64,000 nucleotides of DNA from Branchiostoma belcheri (taxonomy: Eukaryota; Chordata; Leptocardii; Amphioxiformes; Branchiostomatidae). The stretch is taken from NCBI RefSeq assembly GCF_001625305.1, contig NW_017804054.1, positions 1,656,393 to 1,720,392 on the forward strand. The letters are read 5' to 3'. Below, in pieces: positions 37,090 through 50,339 of the stretch. Within the stretch, counting starts at the first letter, position 1. Each line of letters opens with the position of its first letter. The notes beneath the pieces are model-generated. The model did no database searches and was not told where the DNA came from. It saw only the letters and a list, made by a program, of their open reading frames with translations. Both the position numbers and the translations under genes were made by a program.

Positions 37090-40000
37090 CATGAAAGACC
37101 GCTTTAAATGGATGTGTTCAATTTTTAAAACTTTGTTAAAGTGGCCATACCACTAAAGGTGATGCTAGAAAGCAGTTTAACAATACAATACCATGCTCTC
37201 TCGCAAGGGGTCGCTCGTGAAAACAATGCAGAACCAACTGGGCTAGTAGTAAGCTGGAACCATATGCATTGTATTCTAACTTTCTACTGCACACACCTCC
37301 CGTCCACACAAGGATGTTTGAATACATTTGAAGCATTGGGTTGGCGCATTCTAGTAGCCGACCTCGCCGAAAAAAAATTCAACCACAGTCGACCCTGCTC
37401 CCGATAATTGGGGGCAATGTTCGCATTCTAGCGTTCGCAGGGCTCGAAATACTGGGCATTTTAGTGCACCTAATTTTCGAACTGTCAAATGTATACAACA
37501 TATTCCTAACAGCTTAGTCAGAAAAATGATGAAATCATTCTAATAGCACTTTTCTTTAGAAATGAAACATAACTCCCTCCAACTCCCTGTAACCTTAGCC
37601 TTCAATGAGAATTTTGTTTTCATAAGATACTTAAAGTTTCGTAAACCTTACTTACTTACACAGGGTTAATCGGTTATGGACTTGAAACTCGTGCTTGCAC
37701 AGATCAGGTATTGATTTAATCCCGCACCATATGATCTTATGCTCAATGTTTGCTGGTTCACTGACATATAAGACACGTGCACTGCAATTTGAGGTCGCTT
37801 CGTCAATAAAATCCGGTTCCTACGTTTCATCCTGTAACCTAAACCTCATTCATGTATTACTCGGGGTGTACTAAACTGGTACTAACCCAAAAAGTAAACG
37901 GTAGTTTGGCAGCGTTCGGAAGGTCAATCTTCGGCTATGCTTGACAGGACCCTACTGAGTAGCTCCCGAAGTTTTAATCGTCTGAAGCCTGAACCCTTCC
38001 GACCTCCACGACAGATGTCTGACCACAGGTGGCGGTAGTCCAACTCCCTGAGTCAGTTTCTTAGGTTCTGACTCCCTGTAAACTTAACCTTCAATGAAAA
38101 ATTTGTTTTCTTAAGATACTTAAACTTTAGTAAACCTTTGGTTCTTGCACAGGGTTATGGACTTGAAAGCCCGTGCTTGTACACATCAGCTACCGTACCG
38201 ATCATGCATTTTAGGTCTATTTAATTCAGAAATTGCTGCCTTCACGATCACACCCTGAATCATATACGTGCTTACTGCTGAGAAAATGTTGCTGACGTTT
38301 GCGCCATTCTACGTGCACTACGTAAAGACTCCATTCAACTAGATATAACAGATGTACAGCCACAGGTTAGTGCTCTCCAAATTGAGGTCGCTTCGTCAAT
38401 AAAATTGGTTTCCTTCGTTTTATCCTGTAACCTTAACCTTCAATGAAAGTTTTGCCAGTGTTGTGATGCCACCGACCTCTTATAATTAGAACAACATATT
38501 CAAAAGGGGTACTATAGTATTTAGATTCGGCTGTCTTTTTTCATTCCTTCGTAATGTGGGCTTTATTGCATCATTTATGTGGAATGAATTATAGTTAGAT
38601 AATAAAGTTACTACTTTATATAACAAGAAAATTAGATAAAAGTTACTAGTATAGTATATAACAAGAAAACTTTCATTGTATAACAATTAATAACTATACG
38701 TTAAGTAGAAATAAAAACATCCACCAAGGGACCAACTTGCTTCAAAGTCAAAAGCCAAACATTTAAACATGAATATTCTGCTGGCGCATTCAACCTCGTC
38801 GAACAGCAATCAACAACAGCCGACCCTGCTCCCAATAGTTGAAGGGAGTTTCTCAGTGTTCGAAAGGGCATATTAGGCTATGTGTGACAGGATCGTACTA
38901 AGGTGCTCCAGAGGTTTTTTATCTGCCGAACCCTTTCGACCTCCACGACACATGTCTGACCACAGATGGCGGTAGTCCAACTCCCTGAGTCAGTTTCTTA
39001 CGTTTCAACTCCCAGTAACCTTAACCTTGAATGAAAAGTTTGTTTTCATAAGATACTCAAACTTTAGTAAAACCTTTTCCCTTACATGGGGTTATTGACT
39101 TCAAAGCCCGTGCTTGCACACATCAGGTACCGACTCAATGGATGGATTAGATACAGCTATCGCTGTTGGCACCGTATGGTTTTATACTCAATGTTCGCTG
39201 TTTTTTGGCATGTGCGTTGTTCTACGTGCACCGCATTAGCTTCATATGACAGATGTATAATGCGCTCCAAGTCGAGATTGCTTCGGTAATAAAATCGGGT
39301 TCCTATATTTCAGGTTGTAACCTTAACCTTCAACGGAAAGTGTGCAAAAAGATTTTGCAGTTCGGCCCCTGTTGTTACACGGGCTATGGAGTTGATGTTA
39401 GCACAGATTCAGTTATATACAGATATGCACACGCATGCTCATTGTCATGCAACTTTTGCTGACTTATTGTCATTTAGAAGCATTAAATTACATCTTAATG
39501 TGTACCATAAAAGACCGCTTTTAATGGATGTGTTCAATGTAGACAACTTTGTTATTAAGTGGTCATACTATTAAAGGCGATGCTAGAAAGTAGTTTAACA
39601 ATACAATACCATAATCTCTCGCATGCGGTCGCTCATGAATTGCGAGAAAATATGTTAGATACTGTACGGCATGTACTCCAATTTGCTCTTCCATAGCAAG
39701 TGTCCTCTGTAATGTCTGGCCATTGACGTTGCCAAACGAGTACTAGTGAAAACGCGATGAAGAACCTAATGGGCTGTCCTGGGACCATTATATTCTAACT
39801 TCCCACTGTACATACCCCCGTCCACACCCGAATTTTTTAAAATATTCTGCCGGCGCATCAGACCAGTAGCCGACCTCGCCGAACACCTTTCAGCCACAGC
39901 TAACCCCGCTCCCGACAGTTGGGGTGAGTTTGGCAGTTTTCAGAAGGGTATATTAGGCTATGTGTGACAGGAGCGTAATGAGTTGCTCCCGAGGTTTTCA

Positions 40001-42770
40001 AATGGCGGTCCCTTCCGACCTCCACGACAAATGTCTAACCACAGATGACGGTAGTCCAACTCCCTGAGTCAGCTTCCTACGTTCAAAGTCCCAGTAACCT
40101 TAACCTTCAATGAAATAGTTTTGCATAAGATACTAAAACTTAAGTAAACCTTTGGTACTAGCACAGGGTAATGGACTTAAAGCCCGTGCTTGCACACATC
40201 GGGTACCGACCATGCGTTGAGGTCTATTTAATAGACACATAAATCGCTGTCTGCATCATATGATCATAGCTGGAAACCGTACTATATACGTTCTTACTGC
40301 TGAGCAAATGTTGCTGACATATGCGTCGTTCTACGTGCACTTCGGACTCAATTTAGCTGGATATGACGGATGTATAACTACAGACGAGTGCGCTCCAAGT
40401 TGCTTCGTCAATAAAATTGGCTTCCTACGTTTTATCCTGTAACCTTAACCTTCAACGAAGGCAGTGTTGTGATGCCATTTACCTCTTAGACAGGATATTC
40501 AAAGGAGGTACTATAGTATTTTAATTCGGCCTTCTTTTTTTATTTCTTCTTAATGTGGACTTTATTGCAGCATCACTTATGTGGAATGAATTATAATTAG
40601 ATAATAAAGTTACTGGTATATGACAAGAAAATTTGCATCATATCACAAATACCTTCACTTCAAGTGGAAATAAAAGCATACAGAAGAGCAGAAACTTATC
40701 TTCCAAGTTCAAGGCCTGACATTTGAAATATTTTGCTGGCGCACTGACCAGTAGCCGACCTCGGCGAACACCAGCGAACCACACCTGACCCTGGTCCCGA
40801 TAATTGGGGGGAGTTCGGTAGTGTTCGGAAGGTCATATTCGGCTATGTGTAACAGGATCGTAATAAGTAGCTCCCGAATTTTTCATCTGCCGAACCCTTC
40901 CGACCTCCACGACACATGTCTGACCACAGATGGCGGTAGTCCAACTCCCTGAGTCAGTTTCCTAGGTTCTGACTCCCTGTAACCTTAACCTTCAATGAAA
41001 AGTTTGTTTTCATAAGATACTTAAACTTTAGTAAAACCTTTTTCCTTTACATGGGGTTATTGACTTGAAAGCTCCTGCTTGCACCCATCAGGTACCGATT
41101 CAATGGATGGATTAGATACAGCTATCGCTGTTGGCACCATATGATTTTATACTCAATGTTCGCTGTTTTTTTTTTGGCATGTGCGTTATTCTACGTGCAC
41201 TGCGGACAGATGTACAACGACAGACTAGTGCGCTCCAAGTCGAGGTCGCTTCGGTAATGAAATTGGGTTCCTACGTTTCAGGCTGTAACCTTAACCTTCA
41301 ACGGAAAGTGGGCAAAAAGATTTTGCAGTTCGGCCCCTGTTGTTACACGGGCCATGGAGTTGCATCCGTGGGAGTTGATGTTAGCACAGATTAGGTTATA
41401 TACAGATATGCACACGCATGCTCATTGTCATGCAACATGCTGACTTATTGTCATTTAGAAGCATTAAATTACATCTTAATGCGTACCATAAAAGACCGCT
41501 TTTAATGGATGTGTTCAATGTTGACAACTTTGTTAAAGTGGTCATATTATTAAAGGTGATACTAGAAAGTAGTTTAACAATACAATGCCATACTCTTTCG
41601 CATGCGGTCCCTCGTTACCTGCGGGAAAATATATTAGATAGGATACAGTTTTTTTTGGTACACAAACAAATCGTTTATCCAAAGTCCTGACGTTTCAGTG
41701 TCTACCAGACACCTTTCTCAGAGCTTCTGACTGAAGTTCTTCTCATCGCCATGTAACCAATGTAGGTGGCGCTTTTGCAGCGAGAACATAATCCCAAATG
41801 TTCCAACACCCTGTAATAACCTTAACCTTCAATATGAAAGATTTGTTTTCATAAGACACTTAAACCTTTGTAAACCTTTGGTACTTACACAGGTTTTTGT
41901 ACTTAAAGGCTTGCAAGATACAGCTATCGCTGTCTGCACCATATGATCTTAATGTTTGCTGATTCATTGACATATGCGCCATTCTACGCAAACTGTTGAC
42001 TCCAATTAGCTGGGTGTACAACTACGGATGAGTGCGGTCAAACTGGAGGTCGCTTCGTCAATAAAATCGGCTTCCTACGTTTTATTCTGCAGCCTTAACC
42101 TTTGATAGCAAACCTTTGGTTCTTGCACACGGTTATGGACACGAAAGCCCGTGCTTGCACACATCAAGTACCGATCATGCATTTAGGTCTCTTTGATAGA
42201 TACAGAAATTGCATTATAGATACAGAATTTACATCATATGATCATAGACTGAAATAAATACGTGTTTACTGCTGAGCAAATGTTGCTGACATATGCGCCA
42301 TTCTACGCGCGCTGTTGACTCCAATTATCTGGATATGACGGATGTACAACCACAGGCGAGTGCGGTCCAACTCGAGGTCGCTTTGGAAATAAAATCGGGT
42401 TCCTATGTTTTATTTTGCTTTGCTTTATTTACCTTAACCTTCAACGAAAAGTGTGTTTCATAAGATCCTGTAGTTTGGCCTCTGTTGTAACACGGGCGGC
42501 ATGAAACTTTCTTTAAGGCACAGATTCGGTTATGTACAGTTATGGACATGCATGCTCATTATCATGCAACTTTTGCCGACCTATTGCCATTTAGTTACAT
42601 TTTACATTTACAAGTTACATTTTTATATGTACCATAAAAGACCGCTTTTAATGGATGTGTTCAATTTCTAAAACTTTGTTAAAGTGGTCATACTACTGAA
42701 GGTGATGCTAGAAAGTAGTTTAACAATATCATGCTGAGACCAACTGTCTTTCCAGTTCGTCTGTTATTTT
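37090..42770. repeat. Degenerate long-unit tandem array
   Basis: The same blocks recur in the same order with deletions. GACCGCTTT...GGATGTGTTCAAT occurs at 37097, 39513, 41494 and 42640. CCTCCACGACA...CTGACCACAG occurs at 38003, 38940, 40018 and 40914. A GAGGTCGCTTCGTCAATAAA-like block occurs about seven times (37792, 38387, 39271, 40397, 41241, 42046, 42368). CCTTAACCTTCAA occurs about a dozen times. Units of roughly 0.9-1.1 kb are combined into longer ones. No reading frame is conserved across units. Confidence 0.8.
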
Positions 42771-44929
42771 ATTATGCGCTGTGTAAAGTTTTGCCAGTGC
42801 TGTGATGCCACTGACGTCTTAGAACAGCATATTCAAACGGGATACTATAGTATTTCATTTCGGCCTTCTTTTTTCATTCCTTCCTTTTTCCTGGTCCTTT
42901 GCAATGTGGATTTCATAGCATCACTTGCTTGCAGTAAATTATTATAGTTACAAAAAAATGGTACAAAGAAAAGTTATTTTATGACAAGTTAACTCCACTT
43001 GCACCAGCGGACCAACTTAAGTTCAAGGTCAGATATTCTTTTCTTTCCAGATGGTAGGACAGTTAACAAGGAAGGTTTTGACTTCCACCGTTAATGATTA
43101 CGGACTTTTGGTTGAGTGATTGGTCAATAAGGTGGACGTAATAAGCTCAATCGGTCATTACGTGAAGTTCAGTTGGCTCTGTCAAGGCCATCACTGAGCG
43201 ATGTTTCAAGTGCTGCTTATTTATTTCATATAGAGTTCCACGGTCTCATACTTTCGTCACATTATGTCAACGTTCACATCGAATTATGTTTCTAATTGGT
43301 TATGCATGTGAGAGTCGCAATTGCATCAATTCTATCACTGTCTTTCTTCATCATATTTTTATTATTATATGGTTGGGGCTATGATTAGCTAAGGTTAGGG
43401 TTAACTCTAATCACTCATGACAAAAACAGGCATTAAAGGTCCGCTGCGGTGACGTTGTAACCTCCCCTCCCCAAGACTCATTTTCTAACTGGACCTTCGT
43501 CTCCCCAACGGTAACATGCCTACCTAAAATCATGAACATCGATCCATCCATGGCATCAACAGTTATGCCGCATAAATCCACAGTCTTTCCCGTCATAGCC
43601 AAGCCAAATGCACATTTTTTGGTAGATCTTGGGCCATCACGATCTACAAGGAGACTAACTATAGAATAACAGAGTTTGCTTCAAGTTAGCTAATAGGCAA
43701 TTAGTTTTCTCAAGAATAGATGAATCTAGACGGCAGCTGCTTAAACCGCCCTTATGTTCCCTTAGTGCCTTTCAATAGCGTATTACTCAGGCAGATTGCG
43801 ATGTTTTTTACGAGATCAAATTATCTAGCGCGCCCCGTCAAACGTACACCTGCACTAGTAGAGACTATAAATACTATCAAACAAGGTTTCCTAGTATGTT
43901 GTTACCGCTCTCAGACATGTAGATTACCCTGACAGGAACTCAGCAACATTTTAGATGATGCATGGTTGCAAAGTAAGTTGAAGCCCACTCTTAACAAAGT
44001 CAGCTATTCACCTCCCCTCCCGGCTATGAGGATTGAAAAGTAATTCACCCAGGAACGCACCAGTAATCCGCACGGAACCGGTAATAGGGTGGGAACGTGG
44101 AAAATGATAGATCCAAATGGCTAGACATGCCTGAAAACTTCCTAAACGGCACTGGACTAGAATTTCAAGTATAAAATTCCCCCGGGTCCTTTTTCATCAA
44201 CCATTTTCAAGGTCTGTATATCAAAGTCAAAGAACGAAGGTGTCAAATCTTGCTTCCTTAGCTAGCGCATTCCTTTGAAGCTGAAGCTGTCTGTATCCTT
44301 CTTAGTGAGCCGGATATCACCACCGTGTCACGTTTGTAGATACTCTAGATTTTCACTTCAGGGAGGATGGAATAGTGGTTTGCCCCCCTGGATAGCTATT
44401 ATTTATACTGCTGTTTATTGCCAGGTTACGGGTTCACTAAAGACCCCTATTAAGCCCCTTTATCTGAGCACCAGTTTAAAGCACGGTGTGGTACTCTGAG
44501 TGTTCGTCACGCTTGAGGGTGGGGGGTGGTGGTGCTGGTGTGACCAACACCATTCGTTAGAAAGTTGGCCATGTGAGGCTGCCTGTATAGCATAACTGAG
44601 TAAGTAGTGTGTACTTTACAATTTTTGTATTGTTTTTCGCGCGTCAGTACAATACATGAATAGTCTGGCTAGATCTAGGCCACGCCTACCTTCTTATACG
44701 AATCGAATAGAATTTGACTTAAATTTGTGTCAAATTTGACCTCCCGAACACGCCCAAAGAACACCACTGCTGACCTAATCCCGAACACCAGCCACTATAA
44801 CGGCCGAACATATAACCTTAAAACATTTTGAAACATTCGGCTGGCGGAGCCGAACAGTAACCGACCTCGCCGAACACCAGTCGACCACAACCGACATTGG
44901 CATTGCCCCGACCTACTCCTAACCATGGT
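42771..44929. other. Gene-free stretch
   Basis: A minus-strand open frame at 43602-43411 (63 codons) reads with mixed composition, but has no recognised family and no clear acceptor. From 44750 onward, sequence related to the array to the left reappears (GCTGGCGGAGCCGAACAGTA, CCGACCTCGCCGAAC). Confidence 0.35.
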
Positions 44930-45181
44930 TGGGGGGAGTTCGGCCAGTGTTCTTGCTTCCATGTTCAGCTCTGTGTGGCAAGTGCTTAACGCACACTGCG
45001 CCAATGCTACGCAGTTTCTGTATCAAATAGCCTTACCCAAATCTCACCCAGTTGGGGGGAGTTCGGCCAGTGTTCTTGAATCCATGTTCAGCAATGTATG
45101 ACAGGGGCTTAACTTCACTGCGCACCATTGCTTCGCAGTTTCACATTCTGTACCATAATAGCCCTACCCAAACCTCACCCA
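44930..45181. repeat. Tandem duplication, two units of about 125 bp
   Basis: Two units both begin GTTGGGGGGAGTTCGGCCAG (or TTGGGGGG) and end CCCAAAyCTCACCCAG. The GGGGGAGTTCGG and TAATAGCC motifs tie them to the tandem array at 37-42.8 kb. Confidence 0.75.
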
Positions 45182-46733
45182 GTATTACGGACACCTTGGC
45201 ACTGTGATTTCCTGATGAAAGGACTTTAATAGGGGTACTGAAGATTACGATTGGTTATATATAGTTTCGGGTTTGAGGATAGACATTATTCTAAGAAAAA
45301 GCTAATTGGATTTTGGACCTCCATAAAAGCTTCTTTTCAAACAGAGCCATTTGAGTAAAGCTAGATTGATGGAAGTAAACAGCATCTTCCTTTTAAATTA
45401 CAGATTATAAATTTATAAATCCCTAGATTCTGAAATGATAATGATAACATAACTCTTGCAAGGAGACTAATTGCATGTAACGTAGTAAATCGGGTGTGGG
45501 GGATGCATTACTTTGCAGGTGACGGATATCTTATTTTTCAAAGCTCAGGCTACATAATAACTCTGTTACAGTCTTTGTACTTTATGCTAAGCCCTTTATT
45601 CTTGAATCTCCGAAAACGACAGCTGCTGGATAACGTATTTCAATGACAAAGCAGCGAGAGTGTCCCGTAGGGAGAAAATATTGACGGTAAGGTTTTTAGG
45701 AATATTGATATTCTAGCTTGACAAAATGCCAAATTCAGATTTCCTTTATGTAGCAATGAAAAGCCTTAGGAGACTCCCCTAGGCACTTATAACATGCACA
45801 TCGTATCAAAGTATTACCTTTATACACTCCAAAATAAATAATATCCTCCGTTGTAATATATTTTTGAAAATCTATAGTTTCCAGTCTAATAGAAAGATAA
45901 GGGATAGGACATGGCTTGAAAAACTGGATGCATATTCACTTTAGTGCACCCAAAGTTGTGTGTGAGTGCTTATATGGCTACTCCTGTATAGTTGAGTTTT
46001 GTATGTAAAGGTATTCTTACATACTGATGTATCTTATGCTATAGTGTTAACTTTGCAACAGAATTTCAGATGATCAGTGCAGATGCTGATAGAATGAGTT
46101 ATGGTATAAAGTAATAACCGGGCTTTCGAATACAAAAAATACAACCTCATTTTACCCGTACCAATCGGCTTTTCTTAAATTGAAACAAAAAAAAATTCTT
46201 ATCTTTCTTTGACGTGTGACACCATTATACTTGGAAGTTGATATTTTCCTCTATCACTATTCATTGTAACGGTTTCATACATCCTTAAATGCCGGCAACC
46301 TTTTACTATTTCGCCACAGGTGTCTGATCATTATATTTTTATGTAGAACTGTATGTGATGTCAAAATTCAACTTAAACGCGCCCAATTGAAATTAACAAA
46401 GCTCCTAGCTGTCACACATTCACGGCCTTACGGCGAATTGTCCCGGAACACCAGCCGAACACCAGCTAAACAGGTCGGCTGGTGTTCGGGAGCACTCTGA
46501 CCAGAGTTAGGCTGCGCCTACCTTTCCATATGAATCGGAACTAATTCAAATCAAATTTGATCCCTGAACACGCCCCAAACACTGCTGACTTACTCCCGGA
46601 TAGTTGGCTGGATTTTGCTGACTTACAGTCGAAAACTTACCAAGTATAATAGAATGCCGATTGAACCTCCTGAACACCCCATGAATGTTTTAAACATTTT
46701 GAAACATTTGGCTGGCGCAGCCAAACCGTAGTA
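45182..46733. other. Gene-free stretch with foldback sequence
   Basis: Near 46440-46490 the run CCCGGAACACCAGCCGA pairs with TCGGCTGGTGTTCGGG, a hairpin built from array-type GAACACCAGCCGA motifs. Otherwise nothing is supported. Confidence 0.5.
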
Positions 46734-46943
46734 GCCTCTACCAGGCTTCGGGAGGCGGCTGGAAAGAGTAGAAATCGGTCAAATAGAGAGATAACATGTC
46801 AATCGAGTTGGTTCGCTCTAGAGCACAGTTTGCCGCTCCCGTAAGCGAAATAGAGAGATAGCATGCCAACTCCCCTGGCATGTTATCTCTCTATTTGGCG
46901 GATTTCTACTCTTTCCAGCCGCCTCCCAATTCCTGGTAGAGGC
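46734..46943. mobile_element. TA-flanked foldback MITE, 210 bp
   Basis: Arms of about 67 bp begin GCCTCTACCAGG and end CCTGGTAGAGGC. The centre has a nested palindrome (AAATAGAGAGATAGCATGCC versus GGCATGTTATCTCTCTATTT). It is flanked on both sides by TA (46732-46733 and 46944-46945), the Tc1/mariner-type target duplication. No coding capacity. Confidence 0.88.
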
Positions 46944-47311
46944 TAAATTCGCCGAACACCAGCCGACTGACTCCGCTCCGACCCACTCCTAACCATGGTT
47001 AGAGGGCGTTCGGCTAGCGTTCGGGAGGCCAAATTCGTGAATGTCTGACAGGGGCTTAAAACACACAAAAAAGAATCTTCATACTCCGTTGCACGTCTGG
47101 CTCATGATTGTCTGAGCTGCCAGTCATGGCAGGCTGGCTTATTACTGCACAGATCTAGCGTGAAACTCATGTCAAAAGCTGACCGGACAACATTTGCGAA
47201 TGAATGCAATGCGTGGGTTCCATGCGTTTCTCATGCCAATGACTGCTACGTTTTGTATTCTGTGGCAGTTTGAACTCTGCAAGCACTATGCAGAATGATG
47301 AGATACCACAA

Positions 47312-47668
47312 ATGCTTGGAACCCAGTTTTTTAAACTCAATATTCTAGTCATTCGTCTAGTACATATCGGGTTGAAACCACATGTACACTGTCCCAATGT
47401 ATATTGACCCTCGTGGAGCAAAAATACCCAAAATTCTGACTTAAAATGGTTACTCGAAGGGCCCTGGGCTGATTTTTTTTGGATACCACCCAGAAAAAAC
47501 ACTCATCTCGGGGCTTGTTTCTGCAGTTTTCAAATGCCCAAAGCTAAAGTATGAAATGCTGATTTAAATGTGATAATGTGAAGCAGTACGTGTCAACATC
47601 ACAAAGATTGCCTTGCTCAGAATATTTCCAGTTTTGCTGCCCTGGAATTGCATTGAATGCCTTTCATA
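47312..47668 (-). mobile_element. TTAA-ended inverted-repeat element, copy 5, ends decayed
   Basis: Same orientation as copy 3. The interior matches well (GGCTTGTTTCTGCAGTTTT, CAGAATATTTCCAGTTTTGC). The left terminus is lost and the right reads GAATGCCTTTCAT instead of GATGCCTTTAA. Confidence 0.7.
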
Positions 47669-48598
47669 GATGTCTGTATAGATTACATTGTTGTTTACAT
47701 GTTAAAACAGTTCGTTTCACAGGTGCTGAGATAGAGTAAGGTGAGATAATAAAGTCAGTTGATTACAGACGGATACTAGCACCCTGTAGATACGCGGGAT
47801 GTTTATTCAGGTTTCTTTGACTCATTTCCCAAGGGCTATTAGAAGGGAAACTGGGCAGGCATTTACTTAATTACTTACTTGGGCACTTGGCCCCGAAGCA
47901 TAGGCCATCGATGATCCAGGGAAGGAATTTGTGTACAACAGCCTCCAGTTAAATTCTTGACTAATTCCCATATCTCAGCAACCTTAGATGGGCTAATATC
48001 GTAAACTATAGGTAAAAATTATGCAAGAAATACGTGTTAGCCTTCAAGAACCTCTTAGGATCTCTTAGGGATGAACGCAATTCTGCATTCTTAATTGGAG
48101 CCAGAATTCTGGGAACTGGAGCCTCGTGACGATCTTAGAGTGCTTGTGAAATATACGCATTGTTGTTAGCTGTGGTATCGTAAATTTTCATCTGTTCGTT
48201 GAGTTAGGGCTGCTACCACATATTTTCCATTCTCCTTAAATAATCTCAATAGCAAAGTTGTTGTTAAAACTTTTCAAGTATTCCTCAACCCCTGCAACAA
48301 ATTTACAGCGTACCAGCTTAATGAAGCACAGAATCGTACTTAAGATAAGGCTAACTGCACCACAGGGGCTATTACATGCCAACTTAAGGCCATTACCGGA
48401 AGACAAAAGGTGTTGATCGTACAAAAGGCCGTTTTTCTACTATTAGTAATCGTAAAATACCACACGTCTGTTGCTGGTAAAAATTGATCCTTGTAATATA
48501 TTGTTTCTACAGCTACGTTTTGTTGTTTGGATAAGGAATGTAGATATTTTGATTTGCAATTGGGGGACCAGGGTGCTTTTTCCCCACAGCTGATAAAC

Positions 48599-48693
48599 GC
48601 AGCAAGTTTAAACTGTAATTTCCAACACAAGAAATTGGACTCACCCAAATTTTCCAATTTCTTGTGTTGGAAATTACAGTTTAAACTTGCTGC
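48599..48693. repeat. Perfect 41-bp inverted repeat, 13-base loop
   Basis: Arms 48599-48639 and 48653-48693 are exact reverse complements (starting GCAGCAAGTTTAAACTGTAA). They show no divergence, unlike the other repeats here. Confidence 0.93.
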
Positions 48694-48784
48694 ATAATGA
48701 CTTCTACCAACACAGATGAGCTTTCAATATAAGCTTATAACGGCGTTTTATTTCAGCCAGGCGAAGACAAAATCGAGTAAGCAA

Positions 48785-48862
48785 TGATATAGAAGAACTT
48801 TATTTCACGACAATTGCACATGGTACAATGCATGGCAACAAGTATTGAACAAAGTACAAAAA
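48785..48862 (-). mobile_element. LINE-type 3' tail fragment
   Basis: The minus strand reads TTGCCATGCATTGTACCATG, then TGCAATTGTCGTGAAATAAA, the same tail as at 5940, 19612 and 63770. Confidence 0.55.
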
Positions 48863-49637
48863 GTATAGAATAATACGGTGTAGTGTAGCCAGCTGCCGCC
48901 GCGCCGCGTGGCTGCGAAGCTGGTGTCTTACGCCGAAGGGCGGTTATACAGGCTATACCGATACAGATAGAGAAGATTGCCTTCAATTTCCTGTCATTAT
49001 TAATCAATAATTGAGAATGTCTAGTTTGCTAGAAGCACCGTGTTTCACACTATCCTTTTTTTTCCCGTATCACGTTCGTTTCACTATCTCTCACTGGCCA
49101 TTGTTTTTGTCAAGTTACTGAGAAATTGATAGACTCACATACAGAATCCATTATATACCGCAGGGAGCTTTTGCCTTGCACTTTGAAAGCTACGCAAATC
49201 GCGGCATATGGCATTATTATGGTATCCTGTGGCCCATGACATTCATTCAAGCATTTTGCCACGGGCAGCTGAGTTGAATGAACTTTTGATAACACTCCGA
49301 AGGTAACCTATTCACCTTTAGACCTTGCCATAGTGTGTGTATATCCGGCGTGGATGCCTAGAACCGTGATTACACCCGCAAGGCAAAAGATTGCTTGGGT
49401 GACAGATGGTCGCACCTTTAATCGACCTCACGAAGCCAGAGCTACTTTCTAACCAGCGGTTACACACGGTTTAGAGAGTGGGAGGAGGGGGCGGGTGTAT
49501 CTACGGGGGTCAAATGGATATAGGCTACCCAACTACCATGTATAGAGTCATGCCCTCGACGAAATCTGCTTGGAGATTAGTTGAACCAACCGACTTTACA
49601 TGGTGTCGGGAGGAATAACGATTATGGTTCGATTTTT

Positions 49638-49855
49638 AGTTTCTAGTCCAGTTATTGACGAGCTACATTTTCATTCAGAAAAAAAGTTTTGCTCTTTAAT
49701 TTGTAGTCCTACTTTTTGATGAGCTACATGTTCATTCACAAAAAGTTGCGATCGTAAATTTCTAGTCCTACTTTTGATTAGCTACATTTTCATTCAGAAA
49801 AAAAGTTTCGCTCTTTAATTCACAGTCCTACGTTTTAATGAACTATATTTTTTAT
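49638..49855. repeat. Tandem repeat, about 3.5 units of 58-64 bp
   Basis: Units carry TAGTCCTACTTTTGAT, GAGCTACATTTTCATTCA and AAAAAGTTTCGCTCTTTAAT with moderate divergence. Confidence 0.85.
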
Positions 49856-50339
49856 CCAGATCTTAAGATCTTAAGATCAGACCATGCGGCTGCCGGAAAC
49901 CAGGGATAATTAAAATGATCCATTAGGACGCACAAAATGCCTGGTTATATAAAAAGGATGTGGAACTTAAAAGACTTTTAATATGCAAGATTGGCAACCC
50001 TATTCTCTATGGGGCCCATGAAAGCACTTCTTACGTCAATGGGCTGCATACGGGTCTGCTGGTAATCACGATAATACAGCTGCGAAACGGACAAAAACTG
50101 ATGGTAATTATTTTCTGCAAGTATTAGAAAAAGGCTGCCAGATATTCTTTCTGTCCTAGACCAATAGAAGCCTAACTTTCTGAAGATTCTCAATGTCTGC
50201 TGCCATACAGGATGCAGCTTAAGTACATCCATGACTAATATCGTCGCCAGTATATGTTACTTCTATAGATGTCCTTTTAGCATGACGTATACTAAGAGAC
50301 CAACTTTAAGTGCGTGTACGTCAAACTCTATCCGTACCT

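Larger units (their letters stand above)
46944..50339. other. Gene-free stretch holding repeats listed separately
   Basis: Contains element copy 5, a 41-bp palindrome, a LINE tail and a 60-bp tandem repeat. The remaining sequence shows no supported gene. Confidence 0.45.

Noticed and set aside
37590..42450. CCTTAACCTTCAA runs as interstitial telomere sequence
   Set aside because: The motif is not a head-to-tail TTAGGG-type repeat and occurs once per array unit.
43411..43602. Minus-strand 63-codon ORF beginning MAMTGKTVDLCG
   Set aside because: It reads fairly well but has no recognised family, no clear splice sites and no neighbours to support it.
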